Below, piece by piece: positions 9,149-10,705 of a stretch of DNA of 10,705 bases (position 1 is its first letter; each line of letters opens with the position of its first letter). The notes beneath the pieces are model-generated. The model made no database searches and was not told the origin of the DNA. It saw only the letters and a list, made by a program, of their open reading frames with translations. The stretch comes from Auxenochlorella pyrenoidosa (taxonomy: Eukaryota; Chlorophyta; Trebouxiophyceae; Chlorellales; Chlorellaceae), in assembly GCA_001430745.1 (NCBI GenBank), contig KQ481938.1, positions 196,652-207,356 of the forward strand, written 5' to 3'. Made by a program: the position numbers and the translations under genes.

Positions 9149-9202
9149 GGCCTTCACGTGTGAGGCCTAGCTGTGGGCCACGTGTGAAGCCTGGCTGTGG
9201 GC
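9140..9202 (+). repeat. Compound repeat with three CACGTG palindromes at the stop codon
   Basis: The unit CACGTGTGARGCCT occurs at 9140-9153, 9155-9168 and 9179-9192. A second unit, RGCTGTGGGC, follows copies two and three. The stop codon TGA at 9146-9148 is part of the first copy, so the repeat overlaps the end of the reading frame. Confidence 0.85.
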
Positions 9203-10152
9203 CCCCTGCGAAGCGTGGCGGCTCTGGGCCGGCTCTGGGAGCAGCGTGCAGACCGTGCTGCGGCCGTGCCAAGCGTGCAGCCGGTTCCTCGGCCGCGTGG
9301 GATTTTTATGAGTATATTTTTTCAGCACTGCACTCCCCTTTCCGTGTGGCCCCTCCTCCTCTTCCGCTTGCAACGACAGCCCACTTTGGCTGTCTCCCAT
9401 TCCATTCACGCCATGTGCTACAGAGCTGCTTACAGAGGGATGGGCACAGGGCAGGCGTTTCAGGGCGCGCCCTGCAGCATGCGACGCTAGAGTGGGATCA
9501 TGGAGGGACGCGCTCACTGTCCATCAAACAGGAAACATTCGCAGAAGAAAGATCACGAATGGCAAGAAACATGTGGGAGGCATACGGTGGGCGCAAGAAG
9601 GGAGGTATTGGCATATCTATGTGCGCGCAGAGGGCGGTTGTCACGCATGGAAGCATCTCGGGTGTGGCTACTTGAGGAAATAGTACAGGGGGGGCGCAAT
9701 GGGATGGCAGTGCTAAGTATCGGTCACGGGTCCTTTTGTGGCAAGTGCCATCTCTGAGAAGGTGGGCGATAGAGAAAAAGGCGAGACTGGAAAAGAATTG
9801 GGCGCTCATCGTTTAAAAAAAAATCGTGCCGGCATGCAGGCCGGGCATCAAAGAGCGGGTGCACACGGCAAGCGCCCTGGGGGGGCGGTGCCATGGGGGA
9901 GGGGCTGGGCTGCGGCTGGGGAGCGCGCTGCCTTTTCGGGCACAGCGACCGGGCCTGTCTAGCAAGACCCAACAACGGGAAAGGGGCGCACCAGGAAGAC
10001 AACAAACGGCGAGCGAGGACGCAAGGAATGGCAACAGGTTGGGTCCTGGTGGGCAGTCGCGTCTATGGGCGGCAGCTCGTGACCACGAGGTCTCAGGCTG
10101 GCTGGACCTCTGGCCCGAGAATAGCAGCCCAAAGGGGCGCCGGCGCCACGGG
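9149..10152. other. Convergent intergenic region, no gene seen
   Basis: It separates the stop of the beta-rich gene from the stop of the minus-strand gene. It should hold two 3' untranslated regions. Around 9300-9330 it is unusually AT-rich for this window. A minus-strand TGTAA (TTACA as written) lies at 9430-9434, but I found none on the plus strand. The long plus-strand frame at 9025-9675 runs through the repeat and lacks protein-like composition. Confidence 0.5.
9430..9434 (-). terminator. Candidate TGTAA polyadenylation signal, minus strand
   Basis: Written TTACA on the plus strand. It could end the minus-strand gene whose stop is at 10153, which would imply a 3' untranslated region of about 720 bases. 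Five-base motifs are common, so this is weak. Confidence 0.3.
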
Positions 10153-10705
10153 TCAGCCCCTGCCAGCCGCCAGGCGGCGCTGCTGCTCCCGCTGCAGGGC
10201 CTGCAGCAGCAGCACACGGGTGCATTGCTCCACCAGCCGCCGCTCCTGTTCCTGCTGCGCCAGAACGGCAGACAGCCAGGCACGTGCCTGGGCCAGCACG
10301 TCGGCAGACACGATGCCGGTGTCCAAGCTGGCCGGCGGCGGCACAAGCGGCAGCAGCTGCAACGCCAGCTGGCTGGCAGCCGGCGGCGCAGCGGTGGCGG
10401 CGGTGGCTGGCGGTTTGCAAATGGCGGGATGCTGCCGCGGGGCCGCTGCCACCGCGGACTGCTGCTGCTTCTGCTGCATGAGAGCCGCAGGCGCAGCGGG
10501 GGTGTGCAGGGCCTGGGGTCGGTAGATGGGGTGCGAGGCAGCCAGCACGGGCCTGCCAGCTGCCACCAGAGCTGCGGTTGTGCACGTGGAGGCAAGAGGG
10601 CTCTGTGGCGCGGCCTCAGCCTCGCTGCCCTTGCTGCTGCCTGCGCTGTGCATCTGCAGCAGCGCGGCAGCCGCCTCGGCCGCCTGCGCGGGCGATGGCT
10701 GCCAG
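10153..10705 (-). CDS. Ala/Gln/Pro-rich protein with charged C-terminal helix, 5' partial
   Basis: I do not recognise the family. The frame is open from the right edge of the window to a stop at 10153-10155, and I see no need for an intron. It begins in the window with WQPSPAQAAEAAAALLQ, passes through a low-complexity stretch containing QQKQQQSAVAAAPRQ, and ends with an amphipathic, probably coiled-coil helix: ADVLAQARAWLSAVLAQQ and then EQERRLVEQCTRVLLLQALQ, finishing LAAGRG. An Ala/Gln/Pro-rich body with a charged helical tail is common in transcriptional co-regulators, but that is only a compositional hint. The Met at 10653-10651 is probably internal, since the frame continues upstream of it with the same composition. 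It is convergent with the beta-rich gene. The opposite strand also has a 210-codon open frame, but its composition is less protein-like. Confidence 0.6.
   Translation of the reverse strand, partial: WQPSPAQAAEAAAALLQMHSAGSSKGSEAEAAPQSPLASTCTTAALVAAGRPVLAASHPIYRPQALHTPAAPAALMQQKQQQSAVAAAPRQHPAICKPPATAATAAPPAASQLALQLLPLVPPPASLDTGIVSADVLAQARAWLSAVLAQQEQERRLVEQCTRVLLLQALQREQQRRLAAGRG

Noticed and set aside
9025..9675. 216-codon plus-strand open frame
   Set aside because: It is out of frame with the last exon of the beta-rich gene and runs through the CACGTG repeat, giving RVRPSRVRPS-like peptide.
9813..10595. 260-codon minus-strand open frame overlapping the Gln-rich gene
   Set aside because: It is a shifted frame of the same strand, rich in Cys, Pro, Arg and Trp. 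The frame ending at 10153 has more protein-like composition and a clear helical tail.
1..10705. Mobile element, RNA gene, CRISPR array or viral remnant
   Set aside because: Read by eye on both strands, I saw no transposase or reverse transcriptase motif, terminal repeats, tRNA-like cloverleaf or regularly spaced repeats beyond those listed.

Overview
The window reads as nuclear DNA of a GC-rich unicellular eukaryote, most likely a Chlorella-type green alga (inferred). No bacterial-style operon, ribosome binding site, RNA gene, transposon or CRISPR array is visible. Coding sequence is cut into short exons whose reading frames join cleanly at GTGCGT, GTGAGT or GTGGGT donors and pyrimidine-rich CAG acceptors. 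A few TGTAA motifs, the usual polyadenylation signal of green algae, lie downstream of genes. All gene models here were built by eye from exon phase, so exon edges carry more doubt than the presence of a gene.

Layout from left to right: (1) 22-865, plus strand: last three exons of a SET-domain histone lysine methyltransferase of SET1/Trithorax type, followed by a long 3' flank with a CT-rich microsatellite. (2) 2037-3937, minus strand: a cysteine-rich protein of unknown family in about six exons, with one likely GC-AG intron and one intron carrying four tandem branch-point-like CTAAC units. (3) A 226-base divergent promoter, 3938-4163. (4) 4164-7119, plus strand: a long Gln/Ala/Pro/Ser-rich protein, probably nuclear, with a stretch resembling the second half of an HMG box, an acidic-serine patch and an AT-hook-like KRGRPG. 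(5) 7497-9148, plus strand: a six-exon, roughly 229-residue beta-strand-rich protein whose exons all join in phase. (6) 9149-10152: a convergent intergenic region. (7) 10153-10705, minus strand: the C-terminal part of an Ala/Gln/Pro-rich protein ending in a charged helix, running off the right edge.

Three of the five genes (SET, HMG-like/AT-hook and the Gln-rich protein) look chromatin- or transcription-related, but nothing shows that they act together. I found no evidence of a new multi-gene system. The most notable items are the tandem branch-point repeat, the frame-split HMG-like segment, the unknown cysteine-rich protein, and a possible overlap between one gene's polyadenylation signal and the next gene's coding sequence.
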